DNA of 26,567 bases, from assembly GCA_034432795.1 (NCBI GenBank), contig DAOUBF010000038.1:1-26567 (forward strand), written 5' to 3'. The DNA comes from DAOUBF01 sp034432795. Its GTDB lineage: Bacteria; Chloroflexota; Anaerolineae; DSLN01. The notes under the pieces are model-generated. The model saw only the letters and a program-made list of their open reading frames with translations. It had not been told where the DNA came from and did no database searches. The position numbers and the translations under genes are program-made. Every line of letters starts with the position of its first letter. The first letter of the stretch is position 1. Below are positions 14,063-20,996 of this stretch, piece by piece.

Positions 14063-14979
14063 GGCTGGCGCACCTCTACTGTAAGGGTCACCTCTCCACC
14101 TTTAGCGAAGTGGAGGGTCAGCGGGAAATGGTCGCCGGGCTTCAAGTCGCGCTTCAAGCCGATAAGCATGAGATGACCATTGCCGGGCTGGAGGGCCACC
14201 TGCCCGTGCGCCGGGACCTCAAGCTGGGAGACCGGCTGCATATGCATGACGTCGCCCTCCATATGCATCTCGTGAAACTCCACCGTCTGAGCCACTTCGG
14301 TGTGAGCGGAGGCCAGGGCGTCGGCCATGTGCCCGCCGTTCACTATAGTCAGATAAACGGCAGCGGTGCCCCCTGCTGTCGCGGGCCAGACCCAGGCGCC
14401 TTCAATACGCAACTCCCCGGCGATCACCATTGGGCCAGCGGCTGGAGCTTCATGCTCGTGGGCGGACTCCCCCTGCATATGCTCCTCATGCGCAGGCTCT
14501 TCCTGAGGGCCTAATGTCGGCAGCAAGGGCGTGGCGGCGTAACCGGCGCCATAAGAAACCAGGCCAATGATAAGGGCCAGGGCCAGGGCTTCACCGGCCG
14601 GACGGAGAGGTGGCTGGCTGCTCGCCCCTATGAGCTGTCCCTGCGCGGCCAGCATCACCAGGGAGAGGACGCCGATCAATTCGCTGGCCTTGCATACCAG
14701 GCCGCTGGCGTTGACAGGCTCCGGCCCGTGCCCGAAGGGCGCCGGCAATACCCGCGTGACGGCCCACAGGACGATCAGGCCCCCCGCCAGGGCCAGGCCC
14801 AGGCGATAGCGCCGGGGTGTCGGGCGGCGCCAGAACGTCAGCGCCCAGAGGATTTCAGCGACCCCCGCCAGGACAAAGAAGACCCCGTGCGCCGGGGCAT
14901 GGGCGTAATGTTCCGGCGCGACCGCCAGGTGAATCAACCCGGCCAGGATAATCGCTGTTACGGGGATGTAACGTGTCAC
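14059..14979 (-). CDS. Membrane domain fused to a PCuAC copper chaperone domain
   Basis: The 306-residue protein starts with four or five hydrophobic segments (about 5-150), then a His/Glu-rich linker (about 160-180, with HEEHM and AHEHE) and a PCuAC domain (182-306). The Cu(I) motif H-x10-M-x21-H-x-M is met exactly by His236, Met247, His269 and Met271. PCuAC proteins deliver copper to the CuA site of cytochrome oxidase with SCO; most are single-domain periplasmic or lipid-anchored proteins, so the multi-helix N-terminal fusion is unusual. The start is a GTG at 14979 that overlaps the stop of the SCO gene by 4 bases (GTGA), and its own stop overlaps the next start (ATGA), so the three genes are translated as a block. 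The membrane part may only anchor it or may take part in copper uptake. Confidence 0.85.
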   Translation of the reverse strand: MTRYIPVTAIILAGLIHLAVAPEHYAHAPAHGVFFVLAGVAEILWALTFWRRPTPRRYRLGLALAGGLIVLWAVTRVLPAPFGHGPEPVNASGLVCKASELIGVLSLVMLAAQGQLIGASSQPPLRPAGEALALALIIGLVSYGAGYAATPLLPTLGPQEEPAHEEHMQGESAHEHEAPAAGPMVIAGELRIEGAWVWPATAGGTAAVYLTIVNGGHMADALASAHTEVAQTVEFHEMHMEGDVMHMQPVSQLEVPAHGQVALQPGNGHLMLIGLKRDLKPGDHFPLTLHFAKGGEVTLTVEVRQP

Positions 14980-15626
14980 TTTCTCGCCTCTAAAAGGTGT
15001 TTCAGATCAGCTACGATGTCCTGCACCTGTGCATCGGCGGGATAGGTCAGTACCAGACGCCCCTGGCGGTCAATCACATAGAGGCGGGCGGTATGGGTGA
15101 CCAGATACCCGGCGGCGGAGCCGACCTCCTCCTTTTTAACATACACACCAAAGGCCGGATACACCGCCGCGACCGCCTCGGCCTGGCCGGTAAGCCCCAC
15201 GAACGCGGGGTTGAAATGGCTGAGGAACTGCTTGAGCACGGCGGGCGTGTCCCGCTCCGGGTCCACGCTGATGAAGAGCACCTGAACAGCTTTCGCCTCG
15301 TCCTCCAGCGCCTGCATCACCTGGTTCAGCCGGGCCAGGGTGGTGGGGCAGACATCCGGGCAGTGCGTGTAGCCGAAGAAAAGCACAACCAGTTTGCCGC
15401 GATAATCGCTCAAGCGCACCGGTTGCCCGTCCTGATCGGTCAGGGTGAAATCGGCGACGGGGCGGACCGGCTCAAATTGCGTGCCGTGGAAGGTGTAGGG
15501 CTGGGGGAAGGCCCCCGCCGCCCAGGTGGCGGCCAGGGCGATCAGGGCCAGCGCCAGCAGACCGATCACGATCAGGGGGATGAGCCAGCGGCGACCCCCC
15601 CGGCCAGCAATGCTTTCAGGCATCAT
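14976..15626 (-). CDS. SCO1/SenC family copper chaperone for cytochrome oxidase
   Basis: The 216-residue protein has an N-terminal membrane anchor (about 14-37) and a thioredoxin-like domain. The copper motif is Cys89 and Cys93 in FFGYTHCPDVCPTTL, with the third ligand His178 in LVTHTARLYVID. The ISVDPERDTP segment (119-128) is also a family mark. SCO proteins pass copper to, or reduce the cysteines of, the CuA site of cytochrome c oxidase subunit II on the outer side of the membrane. The gene starts 9 bases after the VKOR stop and overlaps the PCuAC fusion by 4 bases. Two ATG codons stand in tandem at the start; the ribosome binding site (AAGAGAG) is weak, so coupling to VKOR translation is likely. 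Confidence 0.92.
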   Translation of the reverse strand: MMPESIAGRGGRRWLIPLIVIGLLALALIALAATWAAGAFPQPYTFHGTQFEPVRPVADFTLTDQDGQPVRLSDYRGKLVVLFFGYTHCPDVCPTTLARLNQVMQALEDEAKAVQVLFISVDPERDTPAVLKQFLSHFNPAFVGLTGQAEAVAAVYPAFGVYVKKEEVGSAAGYLVTHTARLYVIDRQGRLVLTYPADAQVQDIVADLKHLLEARK

Positions 15627-15635
15627 CTCTCTTAC

Positions 15636-16121
15636 TTAGATCAACGCCCGCACCTGCCCGATGGACAGGAGGAAGATCAGGGTAATGGTGATCGCTGAGG
15701 CCACGCACCAGGGGCAGATGGCCCGGATAATGAATACCTCCAAATAGGTCAGGTAGCCGGAGAAGAGCACGCCGAATAAGGCCAGGCCGAATACGGCCAG
15801 GGCCGCCATCTCCGCCCCAGGCCCCCCCCGCAGGACGATCAGCGCCGCGCCGAAGAGGGCAGCATAGGCGAGCAGCCCCAGTAGCGCCACAGGGATACCG
15901 GCGATCTGCGAGTACGGGCCAGTGTTCACGCGCTCACAGTCGCCCAGCCCGGCGCAATAGGGCTTCGCCTGGGCGATGTGGACGTAGGTGAGGTAGCCGG
16001 CGATCAGGATGCCCAGGGCGCTGAGGATCAGGATAGCGGTCCAGATGGTCCGCCCCCTGCTGGAGGCCCAGGGGGCCTCCTGAACCATCTCGGTTGCGGT
16101 CTGGTTTAGTTCCTGTTCCAT
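15636..16121 (-). CDS. Vitamin K epoxide reductase (VKOR) family disulfide-generating protein
   Basis: The 161-residue protein has four membrane helices and the two cysteine pairs of bacterial VKOR: Cys56 and Cys62 in the first outer loop, followed by the conserved Ser71 in SQIAGIPVALLG, and the quinone-side CPWC (Cys136, Cys139). VKOR takes electrons from a DsbA-like partner and passes them to quinone, replacing DsbB; the DsbA-like gene at the far end of the same operon is the probable partner. It is the first gene of the operon. A perfect TATAAT lies 9 bases before the ATG and no Shine-Dalgarno is seen. The N-terminal about 24 residues are polar and acidic and probably cytoplasmic. Confidence 0.9.
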   Translation of the reverse strand: MEQELNQTATEMVQEAPWASSRGRTIWTAILILSALGILIAGYLTYVHIAQAKPYCAGLGDCERVNTGPYSQIAGIPVALLGLLAYAALFGAALIVLRGGPGAEMAALAVFGLALFGVLFSGYLTYLEVFIIRAICPWCVASAITITLIFLLSIGQVRALI

Positions 16122-16130
16122 GCCGCCGTT

Positions 16131-16136
16131 ATTATA
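16131..16136 (-). promoter_or_regulatory. -10 box of the VKOR-SCO-PCuAC operon
   Basis: TATAAT (minus strand, 16136 to 16131) stands 9 bases before the ATG at 16121, so transcription should begin about 2-3 bases before the start codon. No convincing -35 box was found at 16-18 bases; the region is taken up by the hairpin at 16152-16171. Confidence 0.5.
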
Positions 16137-16151
16137 TCATAAAGCAGATAC

Positions 16152-16171
16152 GGCGGGTAGAGAAACCCGCC
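16152..16171. other. Hairpin upstream of the VKOR promoter
   Basis: GGCGGGT (16152-16158) and ACCCGCC (16165-16171) form a perfect 7-base stem with the loop AGAGAA. It covers the expected -35 region of the VKOR promoter, so it could be an operator, or simply a dispersed repeat. Confidence 0.45.
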
Positions 16172-16206
16172 CCACAAAAGCCTGCCAGAGCGGGCCTTGA
16201 TTGGGG

Positions 16207-16222
16207 GGTGACAAATGTCACC
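16207..16222. promoter_or_regulatory. Perfect palindrome GGTGACAAATGTCACC in a divergent promoter region
   Basis: Two 7-base arms GGTGACA and TGTCACC flank a 2-base centre. It lies 22 bases upstream of the -35 box of the response-regulator gene and about 70 bases upstream of the VKOR -10 box. This is a typical layout for a dimer-binding operator. The binding protein is unknown; the adjacent regulator itself is one candidate. Confidence 0.5.
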
Positions 16223-16244
16223 TTGCAGTCAGGCGTAGTGTACC

Positions 16245-16273
16245 TTGTCAGCAGGTCGGGTATCGGTTAAACT
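16245..16273 (+). promoter_or_regulatory. Promoter of the response-regulator gene
   Basis: TTGTCA (16245-16250), a 17-base spacer and TAAACT (16268-16273) precede the GTG at 16293. Transcription would start near 16280, giving a short leader that contains GGGGGAG as ribosome binding site. Confidence 0.5.
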
Positions 16274-16292
16274 ATATTCCTGGGGGAGAAAG

Positions 16293-16952
16293 GTGAAGCG
16301 TCTACGCATCTTGCTGGTAGATGACCACGAGGTGGTGCGCCTGGGGCTGAAGACCCTGCTGGAGCGCCATCCCGATTTTGAGGTGGTCGCCGAGGCGGGC
16401 ACGGCTGCCGAGGCGGTGGCCAAGGCATTGCACCATAAGCCCGACGTGGTGGTGATGGACATTCGCCTGCCGGGCGAGAGCGGTATTGACGCCTGTCGCC
16501 AGATTACCGAGAGGCTGCCCGACGCCAAAGTGATTATGCTCACCAGTTACGCCGAGGATGAGATGCTGTTCGCGGCCATCCGCGCCGGTGCAGCGGGCTA
16601 TGTGCTCAAACAGATCGGCGGCGATGAGTTGGTCCGGGCGATTGAGACGGTGGGGCGCGGCGAAGCCCTGATCGCGCCCAGCCTGATCAAGCGCGTCCTG
16701 GCCGAGGTGCGGCGGGCTGCCCAACGCGAGGAGGCCGCGGCCTTCGCCGACCTGACCCTGCAGGAGCGCCAGGTGCTGGCGCTGATCGCCGAGGGCAAGA
16801 CCAACCGCGAGATTGCGCAGGCGCTGTTCCTGGGGGAGGGCACGGTGCGGAACTATGTGAGCAGTATCCTGTCCAAGCTGAATGTCTCCAACCGCGCCGA
16901 GGCCGCCGCTTACGCTATTGAACACAATTTAAAGGACTATCTGACGTCGTAG
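16293..16952 (+). CDS. NarL/FixJ-family response regulator (DosR-like)
   Basis: The 219-residue protein has an N-terminal receiver domain with the acidic pair Asp10-Asp11, phospho-acceptor Asp56 in VVVMDIRLPG, Thr84 and Lys106, so it looks able to be phosphorylated. The C-terminal LuxR-type helix-turn-helix runs from LTLQERQVLALIAEGKT to GTVRNYVSSILSKLNVSN (about 150-205); TVRNYV resembles the DosR/DevR branch, which often controls responses to oxygen, nitric oxide or redox state. The GTG at 16293 is chosen over an upstream in-frame start at 16245 because GGGGGAGAAAG directly precedes it and the domain begins there. No histidine kinase is in the window. It lies between the copper/disulfide operon (divergent) and the ferredoxin oxidoreductase gene. 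Confidence 0.9.
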   Translation: MKRLRILLVDDHEVVRLGLKTLLERHPDFEVVAEAGTAAEAVAKALHHKPDVVVMDIRLPGESGIDACRQITERLPDAKVIMLTSYAEDEMLFAAIRAGAAGYVLKQIGGDELVRAIETVGRGEALIAPSLIKRVLAEVRRAAQREEAAAFADLTLQERQVLALIAEGKTNREIAQALFLGEGTVRNYVSSILSKLNVSNRAEAAAYAIEHNLKDYLTS

Positions 16953-16994
16953 CAACGCAGCCTTTCAGATGGCTCCCACCTCAGCGCCGGGCCT

Positions 16995-17071
16995 CCCAGT
17001 ACCGGGCTTTGGCCTGGTTTTCCCCCCCGCCCCAACCCTCCCCCTGGCTGGGGGGAGGGTTGGGGCGGGGG
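16995..17071. repeat. Composite dispersed repeat (same family as 7352-7432, opposite order)
   Basis: CCCAGTACCGGGCTTTGGCC (16995-17014) is followed by a C-rich arm, a short loop and a G-rich arm ending at 17071. Compared with 7352-7432 the two parts are in reverse order. The plus strand at 17050-17071 again has four G-runs with short gaps. It sits in the 263-base gap after the response regulator and before the korBG promoter. Confidence 0.65.
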
Positions 17072-17122
17072 TGAGGCTCTTTGCCGGACTGCATAGAAAT
17101 GCACCCCCGGTGTAGCGGCGAC

Positions 17123-17152
17123 CTGTCAAAAGATGTAAAATTCGGGTATACT
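17123..17152 (+). promoter_or_regulatory. Promoter of korBG
   Basis: CTGTCA (17123-17128), an 18-base spacer and TATACT (17147-17152) give a start near 17159 and a leader of about 57 bases. The leader contains a start-stop pair ATGTAA (17190-17195) and the purine-rich AAAAAAGAGGTAAGG before the gene. Confidence 0.5.
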
Positions 17153-17210
17153 TAATGGGGATAATCCAGATGAAAGCGATACCCAACGGATGTAAAAAAG
17201 AGGTAAGGCA

Positions 17211-17225
17211 ATGCTATGGCTTTAG
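17211..17225 (+). other. Four-codon reading frame overlapping the korBG start
   Basis: An ATG at 17211 opens the frame ATG-CTA-TGG-CTT-TAG, which overlaps the korBG start codon at 17216 out of frame. The same ATGCTATG arrangement is present at the citrate synthase start. Whether ribosomes use it is unknown. Confidence 0.35.
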
Positions 17226-18580
17226 CTGAGATCACCGTCACCCCCCTGGCGACGTATCGGAATGCCTCTCCCTACCCGTTCTGCCCCGGTTGTGGGCACG
17301 GTTTCATTCTTGATCACCTCAACAAGGCCCTGGTTCAGCTTCAACTAGATCCGCGTAAAGTCGTTCTGGTCACCGACATCGGCTGCGTGGGCCTGTCGGA
17401 CCAATACTTTGAGACGAACGCGTTTCATGGCCTGCACGGGCGTTCAGTAGCTTATGCCACAGGCATCAAGCTGGCCCGGCCTGAGTTGAAGGTGATTGTG
17501 CTGATGGGCGATGGGGGCTGTGGCATCGGCGGGCATCACCTGATCAACGCGGCCCGGCGCAATATCGGCGTCACCGTCCTGGTGTTCAACAACTTCAACT
17601 TCGGCATGACCGGCGGCGAGCACTCGGTCACCACCCCGCACGGCGCGATCACAGCCACGACCCGCGCTGGCAATCTGGAACGCCCCCTGGACATCTGCGC
17701 CACCGTCGCGGTCAATGGCGCGGGGTTCGTCTATCGCGGCACGTCCTTTGATAAGGACCTGCCCGACCGCATCGCCGAGGCGATTGCCTTTGAGGGCTTC
17801 AGCCTGCTGGACATCTGGGAACTGTGCACGGCCTACTACGTCCCCAACAACGACTTCTCCAAGACGGCGTTGATGATGACCCTGACGGGGCTGCAACTGC
17901 CCACCGGCGTCATCCATCGCGAGGAGCGCGTGGAATACGCCACCGCGTATCGGGAGGTCTATGCCGGGGAATTGGGTAAGCCCACCCTGCCGCTGCGGGC
18001 GATCACGCCGAAGTATACGGCGAAGCTGGATCGCAAGTTCCACATCGTGGTCGCTGGCTCGGCGGGGGGCAAGGTGCGCTCGGCGGCGCGCTTCATCGGT
18101 ACGGGCGGCATCTACGCCGGGCTGTGGGCCACCCAGCAGGACGATTACCCCACGACGGTCATGTCCGGCCACTCGGTCTCGGAGATCATCCTCAGCCCGA
18201 CAGAGATCACCTATACGGGCATCCGCAAGCCTGATGCGCTCATCTTGCTGTCGCAGGATGGCTACAAGAAGGTAACGCACCACCTGCCGCGCATGACCCC
18301 CGATGACTGGCTGTTCGTGACGCCGGAATTTGCTGACGTGGCCTGCGCTGCACGCAAGATCGTGCTGGATTTCGCCGCTGCGGGCGTGCGCGCCTCGCGC
18401 AAGAACACGGCGTTGATCGCTATCGCCGCCGCCATGCGCGCCCTTGATCTTTACCCGTTTGAGGCCTTTGAGGAGGCGGTCCGCGCTGGCAGCAAGGGCG
18501 CTTATCTGGAGGAGAACCTGGAGGCGCTGGCCGAAAGTAACAGGCTATGGGAACGTATGGGGAACTCAGAGGAACTTTAG
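17216..18580 (+). CDS. korB: 2-oxoacid:ferredoxin oxidoreductase, fused beta and gamma subunits
   Basis: The 454-residue protein joins a TPP-binding beta subunit (about 1-270) to a gamma subunit (about 274-454). In the beta part, FCPGCGHG (Cys23, Cys26), TDIGC (Cys57) and WELC (Cys204) fit the ligands of the proximal 4Fe-4S cluster, and GDGGCGIGGHH (98-108) with NNFNFG is the Mg-TPP motif. The gamma part begins KFHIVVAGSAGGKVRSAARF and contains MSGHSVSEIILSP and KPDALILLSQDGYKK. The enzyme interconverts a 2-oxoacid and its acyl-CoA with ferredoxin; 2-oxoglutarate (KorAB type) is favoured because citrate synthase follows, but other 2-oxoacids are possible. The alpha subunit, which carries the substrate-binding domain, is not in the window. 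Fusion of beta and gamma is uncommon. Start chosen at the ATG 7 bases after TAAGG. Confidence 0.87.
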   Translation: MALAEITVTPLATYRNASPYPFCPGCGHGFILDHLNKALVQLQLDPRKVVLVTDIGCVGLSDQYFETNAFHGLHGRSVAYATGIKLARPELKVIVLMGDGGCGIGGHHLINAARRNIGVTVLVFNNFNFGMTGGEHSVTTPHGAITATTRAGNLERPLDICATVAVNGAGFVYRGTSFDKDLPDRIAEAIAFEGFSLLDIWELCTAYYVPNNDFSKTALMMTLTGLQLPTGVIHREERVEYATAYREVYAGELGKPTLPLRAITPKYTAKLDRKFHIVVAGSAGGKVRSAARFIGTGGIYAGLWATQQDDYPTTVMSGHSVSEIILSPTEITYTGIRKPDALILLSQDGYKKVTHHLPRMTPDDWLFVTPEFADVACAARKIVLDFAAAGVRASRKNTALIAIAAAMRALDLYPFEAFEEAVRAGSKGAYLEENLEALAESNRLWERMGNSEEL

Positions 18581-18639
18581 GAGACCCGATGGATTCCTGG
18601 AGGTCCTCTGAAGTGCCTGCGAAACATGAAAGCGAGGAT

Positions 18640-18648
18640 ATGCTATGA
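18640..18648 (+). other. Minimal ATG-CTA-TGA frame overlapping the citrate synthase start
   Basis: An ATG at 18640 is followed by CTA and TGA; the TGA overlaps the citrate synthase ATG at 18645. Such a layout could allow termination and re-initiation. GCGAGGA lies just upstream and could serve either start. Confidence 0.35.
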
Positions 18649-19790
18649 CTGAAGTGCAGAAGACAGAACTGATCCTATCCAAGGGGTTGGACAATATCGT
18701 CGTCGCCCAGACAGCGTTGAGTTCCATTGACGGATACAACGGTATCCTGACCTATCGGGGGATCAATATTCACGAACTGGCCGGGCGGGCGACGTATGAA
18801 GAGGTGGTGCACCTCTTGTGGTATGGCAAGCTGCCCACGCGGGCCGAACTGGACACCCTCAAACAAACCCTGGCCGCGAACCGTGAATTGCCGGGCGATG
18901 TCATTGACATGATCCGCAAGTTCCCGCGCACCGCCGTACCGATGGAGGTGCTGCGCACGGTAGTCTCGGCGCTCTCTATGTACGATCCGGAGGCGGAGGA
19001 CATTTCCCGCGAGGCCACACAACGCAAGGCCGTCCGGCTCACGGCGAAGTTCCCCACCATTGTCGCCGTCTACGACCGCCTGCGCAACGATAAAGAGCCG
19101 GTCGCGCCAGACCCGGCGATGGGCCATGCGGCCAACACGCTGTACATGTTGAAAGGCTACCGGCCTGAGGAGATTCATGCGAAGGCGCTGGATACCTATT
19201 TTGTCCTCCTGGCCGATCACGGGCTGAACGCCTCCACCTTCACGGCGCGCGCCGTGGTGTCCACGCTGGCCGATCTGCACTCGGCGATCACCGCGGCGCT
19301 GGCCTCACTCAAAGGCCCGCTGCACGGCGGCGCAAACGAGGCCACCATGCGCATGTTCCTGGACATCGGCGAACTGGACAGGGTGGAGGGCTGGATCGCT
19401 AACGCCTTTGCCCAGAAGCGCAAGATCATGGGCTTTGGCCATCGCGTGTATCGCACCGGTGACCCGCGCGCCTTCCATCTGCAGCGCATGGCGAAGGAAC
19501 TGGGGGAGTATGTGGGGGATACGCGCTGGTACGAGATGTCGTTGCGCGTGGAGAAGGCGGTCCAATCCCATCGCGAACTGTACCCTAATGTGGACTTCTT
19601 CTCAGCGCCGGTGCTATATTATTGCGGCATCCCCATTGACTTGTTCACGCCGATGTTCGCCTGCAGCCGCATCGCCGGCTGGAGCGCGCATGTCCTGGAG
19701 CAATACGCTGACAACCGCCTGATGCGCCCGCAGTCCGAGTACATTGGGCCGAAGGAGAACCATTTCATCCCGATTGAGGAGCGCGGTTGA
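18645..19790 (+). CDS. gltA: Citrate synthase
   Basis: The 381-residue protein is a short (dimeric-type) citrate synthase. The catalytic triad is visible as His227 in GPLHGGANE, His266 in IMGFGHRVYR and Asp317 in NVDFFSAPVLYY; LTYRGINIHELA (35-46) near the N-terminus is also typical. It condenses oxaloacetate and acetyl-CoA in the cytoplasm. 2-Methylcitrate synthase has nearly the same motifs and cannot be excluded. The gene lies 64 bases after korBG on the same strand, probably in one transcript, which ties it to the TCA cycle, in either direction if the ferredoxin enzyme works reductively. AGGA lies 7-8 bases before the ATG. Confidence 0.93.
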   Translation: MTEVQKTELILSKGLDNIVVAQTALSSIDGYNGILTYRGINIHELAGRATYEEVVHLLWYGKLPTRAELDTLKQTLAANRELPGDVIDMIRKFPRTAVPMEVLRTVVSALSMYDPEAEDISREATQRKAVRLTAKFPTIVAVYDRLRNDKEPVAPDPAMGHAANTLYMLKGYRPEEIHAKALDTYFVLLADHGLNASTFTARAVVSTLADLHSAITAALASLKGPLHGGANEATMRMFLDIGELDRVEGWIANAFAQKRKIMGFGHRVYRTGDPRAFHLQRMAKELGEYVGDTRWYEMSLRVEKAVQSHRELYPNVDFFSAPVLYYCGIPIDLFTPMFACSRIAGWSAHVLEQYADNRLMRPQSEYIGPKENHFIPIEERG

Positions 19791-19817
19791 TCCTGAGCAT
19801 AGCAAAAGGATCAGGAT
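19790..19817 (+). repeat. Hairpin repeat after citrate synthase
   Basis: ATCCTGA (19790-19796) and TCAGGAT (19811-19817) pair across a 14-base loop right at the citrate synthase stop codon. The TCCTGAGCATAGC...AGGATCAGGATGAC pattern looks like a dispersed intergenic repeat. It lacks a T-run and need not stop transcription into DUF72. Confidence 0.4.
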
Positions 19818-19832
19818 GACAGTAATTCCAGG

Positions 19833-20558
19833 ATGGCCATATTCCGTATCGGCACGTCCGGCTGGCATTACAGGCACTGGCGGGGCGTCTTCTACCCGCC
19901 TGATCTCCCCACGGCGGCCTGGCTGGGCTATTACGCCGCCGAGTTCGGAACGGTAGAGATCAACAATAGCTTCTATCGCCTGCCCAGCGAAGCTACGTTT
20001 GAAGCCTGGCGCGATCAAGCCCCGCCAGGCTTCATCTTTGCGGTGAAGGCCAGCCGTTTCCTCACCCATATGAAGAAGCTGAAAGATGCAGAGGAGCCGC
20101 TAGCGAACATCCTGGGGCGCGCCCGATTGCTGGGCGAGCACCTCGGCCCGATCCTCTATCAGCTTCCCCCGTACTGGGGGCGCGACCTGGCGCGGCTGGA
20201 GGCCTTTCTGCGCCTGCTGCCTCCGGACCTGGAGCATGTGTTTGAGTTCCGCGATCCGAGCTGGCTGGTCGCGGAGACGTTTGAGCTATTGCGGCGCTAC
20301 GGCGCCGGGCTGTGCATCTACGATCTGCCCGGCTACACCTCGCCGCTTCAGGTCACAGCGCCCTTTGCCTATATCCGCTTCCATAGTTCAACGGATCTCT
20401 ACGGCGGTGAATACGGGGAGGAGCACCTGCGCCCCTGGGCCGAGCGCATCCGCGCGCTGGGGGCGCAGGCCGAGACGGTCTACATCTACTTCAACAACGA
20501 CGCCTTCGGCTATGCCGTGTCGGATGCGCGCATTCTGCGTCGGCTCCTGGCAGCCTGA
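19833..20558 (+). CDS. DUF72 (YecE-like) protein
   Basis: The 241-residue protein has the DUF72 TIM-barrel-like pattern: RIGTSGWHYRHWRGVFYPP (5-23), an FGTVEINNSFYRLPS stretch (38-52), FIFAVKASRFLTHMKKL, EFRDPSWL and a C-terminal YIYFNNDAFGYAVSDA with the family's F-N-N/N-D motif. Length is normal. DUF72 proteins are widespread; a biochemical role has not been established to my knowledge, though structure links have been drawn to TIM-barrel nucleases or isomerases. It follows citrate synthase by 42 bases on the same strand and may be co-transcribed, but no functional link is evident. Its ribosome binding site (CCAGG directly before the ATG) is weak. Confidence 0.88.
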   Translation: MAIFRIGTSGWHYRHWRGVFYPPDLPTAAWLGYYAAEFGTVEINNSFYRLPSEATFEAWRDQAPPGFIFAVKASRFLTHMKKLKDAEEPLANILGRARLLGEHLGPILYQLPPYWGRDLARLEAFLRLLPPDLEHVFEFRDPSWLVAETFELLRRYGAGLCIYDLPGYTSPLQVTAPFAYIRFHSSTDLYGGEYGEEHLRPWAERIRALGAQAETVYIYFNNDAFGYAVSDARILRRLLAA

Positions 20559-20578
20559 CCCCTTTTGGCGTATATGCC

Positions 20579-20616
20579 TATCCGGCATTGCTCGCCGGAT
20601 ACGGATGCTGTATACT
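20579..20616 (+). promoter_or_regulatory. Promoter with a perfect inverted repeat over the -35 box (toxin-antitoxin operon)
   Basis: TATCCGGC (20579-20586) and GCCGGATA (20594-20601) form a perfect 8-base inverted repeat with a 7-base centre. The -35 box TTGCTC (20588-20593) lies in the centre, and TATACT (20611-20616) is the -10 box at 17 bases. A protein bound here would block RNA polymerase. This suits self-repression by the DUF433 protein. The repeat might also act as a weak terminator for DUF72. Confidence 0.55.
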
Positions 20617-20654
20617 CTTCTGGTGACAGCATGGGTCACAAAAGGAGTGTAGCG

Positions 20655-20993
20655 ATGGATATTATCTTACAAGCCGAGGCACCCCCGTTGCGTCGGGATG
20701 CGTCAGGGGCGCTCCGTGTGGGCCGCTCCCGCGTTTTGTTAGAGTTGGTGATTCGTGCCTTTGAGGATGGTGCCACGCCAGAAGCGATTGCTCAACGCTA
20801 TTCCACTGTGACACTGGCCGATGTTTATGCTGTCATCGCTTATTACTTGCGCCATCGTGAAGATATTGAAGCCTACCTCGCAGGCCGTGAGCAACGGGCG
20901 CAGGAGGTTCGCCAACGCATTGAGGGCCAGCAAGGCGACCTCGCAGCCTTACGAGGTCGCCTGCTCGCACGCCAGCGCGCGGCCTCAGAATGA
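20655..20993 (+). CDS. DUF433 protein, antitoxin-like
   Basis: The 112-residue protein has a DUF433 helix-turn-helix core: VGRSRVLLELVIRAFEDGAT, then PEAIAQRYSTVTLADVYAVIAYYLRH (about residues 35-72, quoted in two parts), followed by a charged C-terminal helix with EYLAGREQ-like and RQRIEG residues that may bind the partner. DUF433 proteins are commonly found next to DUF5615 PIN-like proteins and are thought to be antitoxins. AAAGGAG lies 7-8 bases before the ATG at 20655, which is preferred over an upstream in-frame start at 20565 that would precede the promoter. The base composition and codon use look less GC-rich than the neighbours, suggesting horizontal gain. The next gene begins 3 bases after the stop. 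Confidence 0.8.
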   Translation: MDIILQAEAPPLRRDASGALRVGRSRVLLELVIRAFEDGATPEAIAQRYSTVTLADVYAVIAYYLRHREDIEAYLAGREQRAQEVRQRIEGQQGDLAALRGRLLARQRAASE

Positions 20994-20996
20994 CCT

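Noticed and set aside
17444..18283. Long open frame (279 codons) opposite korBG
   Set aside because: Shadow of the real gene; arginine/aspartate-rich and without motifs.
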